In this document: positions 62,806 to 64,000 of the stretch, piece after piece | How the letters are laid out: the number at the start of each line of letters is the position of its first letter | Position numbering within the stretch: position 1 is the first letter of the stretch | Position numbers and translations under genes: made by a program | Notes under the pieces: generated by a model | The model's input: the letters and a program-made list of their open reading frames with translations, nothing else | Database searches by the model: none | What the model was told of the DNA's origin: nothing | DNA from: Candidatus Geothrix odensensis | GTDB taxonomy: Bacteria; Acidobacteriota; Holophagae; Holophagales; Holophagaceae | Length of the DNA stretch: 64,000 nt | Assembly (NCBI GenBank): GCA_016714685.1 | Contig: JADKCH010000005.1 | Coordinates: forward strand, 62,001-126,000 | Direction: 5' to 3'

Positions 62806-63987
62806 ATGCAATTCAGACTGAAAAGGATGACCGGCTTCGCCCTGGCACTCATCTGCTCGGGCCTGGCCATGGCCCAGGACATCAAGATCGCCCACGTCTA
62901 CGACAAGACGGGCGTGCTGGAGGCCTACGCCAAGCAGACCCAGGCCGGCCTGATGATGGGCCTGGAGTACGCCACCGGCGGCACGATGATGGTCAACGGC
63001 CGCAAGCTCGTGGTCGTCGAGAAGGACACCCAGGGCAAGCCGGACGTGGCCAAGTCCCAGCTGGCCTCGGCCTACGCCGACGACAAGGCCGCCCTCGCCG
63101 TGGGTCCCACCAGCTCGGGCGCGGCCCTGGCTATGCTGCCCGTGGCCGAGGAGTACAAGAAGATCCTGCTGGTGGAGCCCGCCGTGGCCGACTCCATCAC
63201 CGGCGACAAGTGGAACCGCTTCATCTTCCGCACGGGCCGCAACTCCTCCCAGGACGCCATCTCCAACGCCGTGGCCCTGGACAAGGCCGGCGTCAGCATC
63301 GCCACCCTGGCCCAGGACTACGCCTTCGGCAAGGACTTCGTGAAGGCCTTCCGGGGCGCCCTCAAGCAGGCCAAGCTCGTGCACGAGGAGTACCTGCCCG
63401 CCACCACCACCGACTTCACCGCCGGCGCCCAGCGGCTCTTCGACAAGCTGAAGAACCTGCCCGGCCGCAAGGTCATCTTCATCAACTGGGCCGGCGGCGG
63501 CAACCCCTTCAAGATCGCCGACCTGGATCCCAAGCGCTTCGGCATCGAGATCGCCACCGGCGGCAACATCCTGCCCGCGCTGGCCGCCTACAAGGCCTTC
63601 CCAGGCCTGGAGGGCTCCGCCTACTACTACTACGAGATCCCCAAGAACAAGATCAACGAGTGGCTGGTGAAGGAGCACTTCAAGCGCTTCAACGCGCCGC
63701 CGGACTTCTTCACGGCCGGTGGCATGTCGGCCGGCCTCGCGGTGGTGGAAGCCCTCAAGAAGACCAAGGGCGACACCGGCACCGAGAAGCTCATCGCCGC
63801 CATGGAGGGCATGTCCTTCGAGACCCCCAAGGGCAAGATGACCTTCCGCAAGGAAGACCACCAGGCCATGCAGACCATGTACCACTTCAAGATCAAGGTC
63901 GACCCCAAGGTCGCGTGGGCCGTGCCTGAGCTGGTGCGTGAGATCAAGGCCGAGGACATGCACATCCCGATCACCAACAAGCGCTGA
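62806..63987 (+). CDS. LivK-type periplasmic substrate-binding protein
   Basis: This 393-residue protein has a signal peptide (GFALALICSGLAMAQ). Type I periplasmic-binding-protein features: IKIAHVYDKTGVLEAYAKQT, then VGPTSSGAALAMLPV and a hinge-like YYYYEIPKNK. It would deliver amino acids or aromatic acids to a Liv-type ABC permease, which would lie beyond the window. SD AAGGAGG precedes the ATG. Confidence 0.9.
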   Translation: MQFRLKRMTGFALALICSGLAMAQDIKIAHVYDKTGVLEAYAKQTQAGLMMGLEYATGGTMMVNGRKLVVVEKDTQGKPDVAKSQLASAYADDKAALAVGPTSSGAALAMLPVAEEYKKILLVEPAVADSITGDKWNRFIFRTGRNSSQDAISNAVALDKAGVSIATLAQDYAFGKDFVKAFRGALKQAKLVHEEYLPATTTDFTAGAQRLFDKLKNLPGRKVIFINWAGGGNPFKIADLDPKRFGIEIATGGNILPALAAYKAFPGLEGSAYYYYEIPKNKINEWLVKEHFKRFNAPPDFFTAGGMSAGLAVVEALKKTKGDTGTEKLIAAMEGMSFETPKGKMTFRKEDHQAMQTMYHFKIKVDPKVAWAVPELVREIKAEDMHIPITNKR

Positions 63988-64000
63988 AGCCCTGCCGGGT

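Overview
The window is a high-GC (roughly 65-70% by eye) Gram-negative chromosome segment. It encodes a porin, beta-barrel and TonB-like outer-membrane proteins, many lipoproteins and a GspH/ComEA-type competence or pilus set. My best guess is an acidobacterial chromosome of the Holophagae/Geothrix type. That is inferred from gene content and style and is not proven by a marker gene here. The window starts inside one gene.

Positions 1-23,600 are ordinary core and accessory chromosome: a cyclic-2,3-diphosphoglycerate-synthetase-like P-loop protein, an old-yellow-enzyme reductase, transporters (CPA2 antiporter, APC permease, CorC/HlyC, TMEM175-like), a GH113-like protein, a response regulator, the serine set (DUF1015-serA-serC), a PlsC-type acyltransferase, a minimal zincin and a large propeller sensor kinase. 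Several intergenic gaps hold long imperfect palindromes built from short iterated motifs.

Positions 23,618-36,908 are a complete chromosomal integron. A leftward intI gene with all tyrosine-recombinase residues is followed by an attI junction and then by 21 gene cassettes, all reading rightward. Each ends in an attC site; 19 of the 20 full-length sites are exactly 124 bp and one is 123 bp. The cassette genes are visibly AT-richer than the chromosome, and most encode small secreted, lipoprotein or membrane proteins of unknown function. The attC stems show compensatory arm changes (AAC/GTT, AAG/CTT, CAC/GTG) in all sixteen proximal full sites, and this matching is lost in the last four. One attC has lost its left arm beside a decayed IS3-like remnant, one cassette has no credible gene, and many cassette start codons sit 4-9 nt after the AGG of the recombination core.

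Positions 37,000-50,600 hold many small housekeeping or unknown genes (DHFR-like, DUF2200, DUF1398, DUF1801, START-like, DinB, SnoaL-like, rlmF, glutaminase, Nudix), an SDR with Tyr replaced by His, and a caspase-fold protein whose expected catalytic Cys is Ser. Positions 50,592-52,131 are ahcY with an S-adenosylhomocysteine riboswitch. Positions 52,393-54,358 are comEA, two GspH-like genes and radC. Two divergent tRNA-Ser genes lie at 55.2-55.5 kb.

Positions 56,845-63,987 look like an acyl-CoA or aromatic-acid utilisation cluster: a TetR regulator, a KAS-III-like protein lacking the usual His and Asn, an SCP-x-type thiolase, a small unknown protein, an SDR, a porin and a LivK-type binding protein. 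Together they suggest uptake through the outer membrane, periplasmic capture and CoA-dependent breakdown of an unidentified acid.
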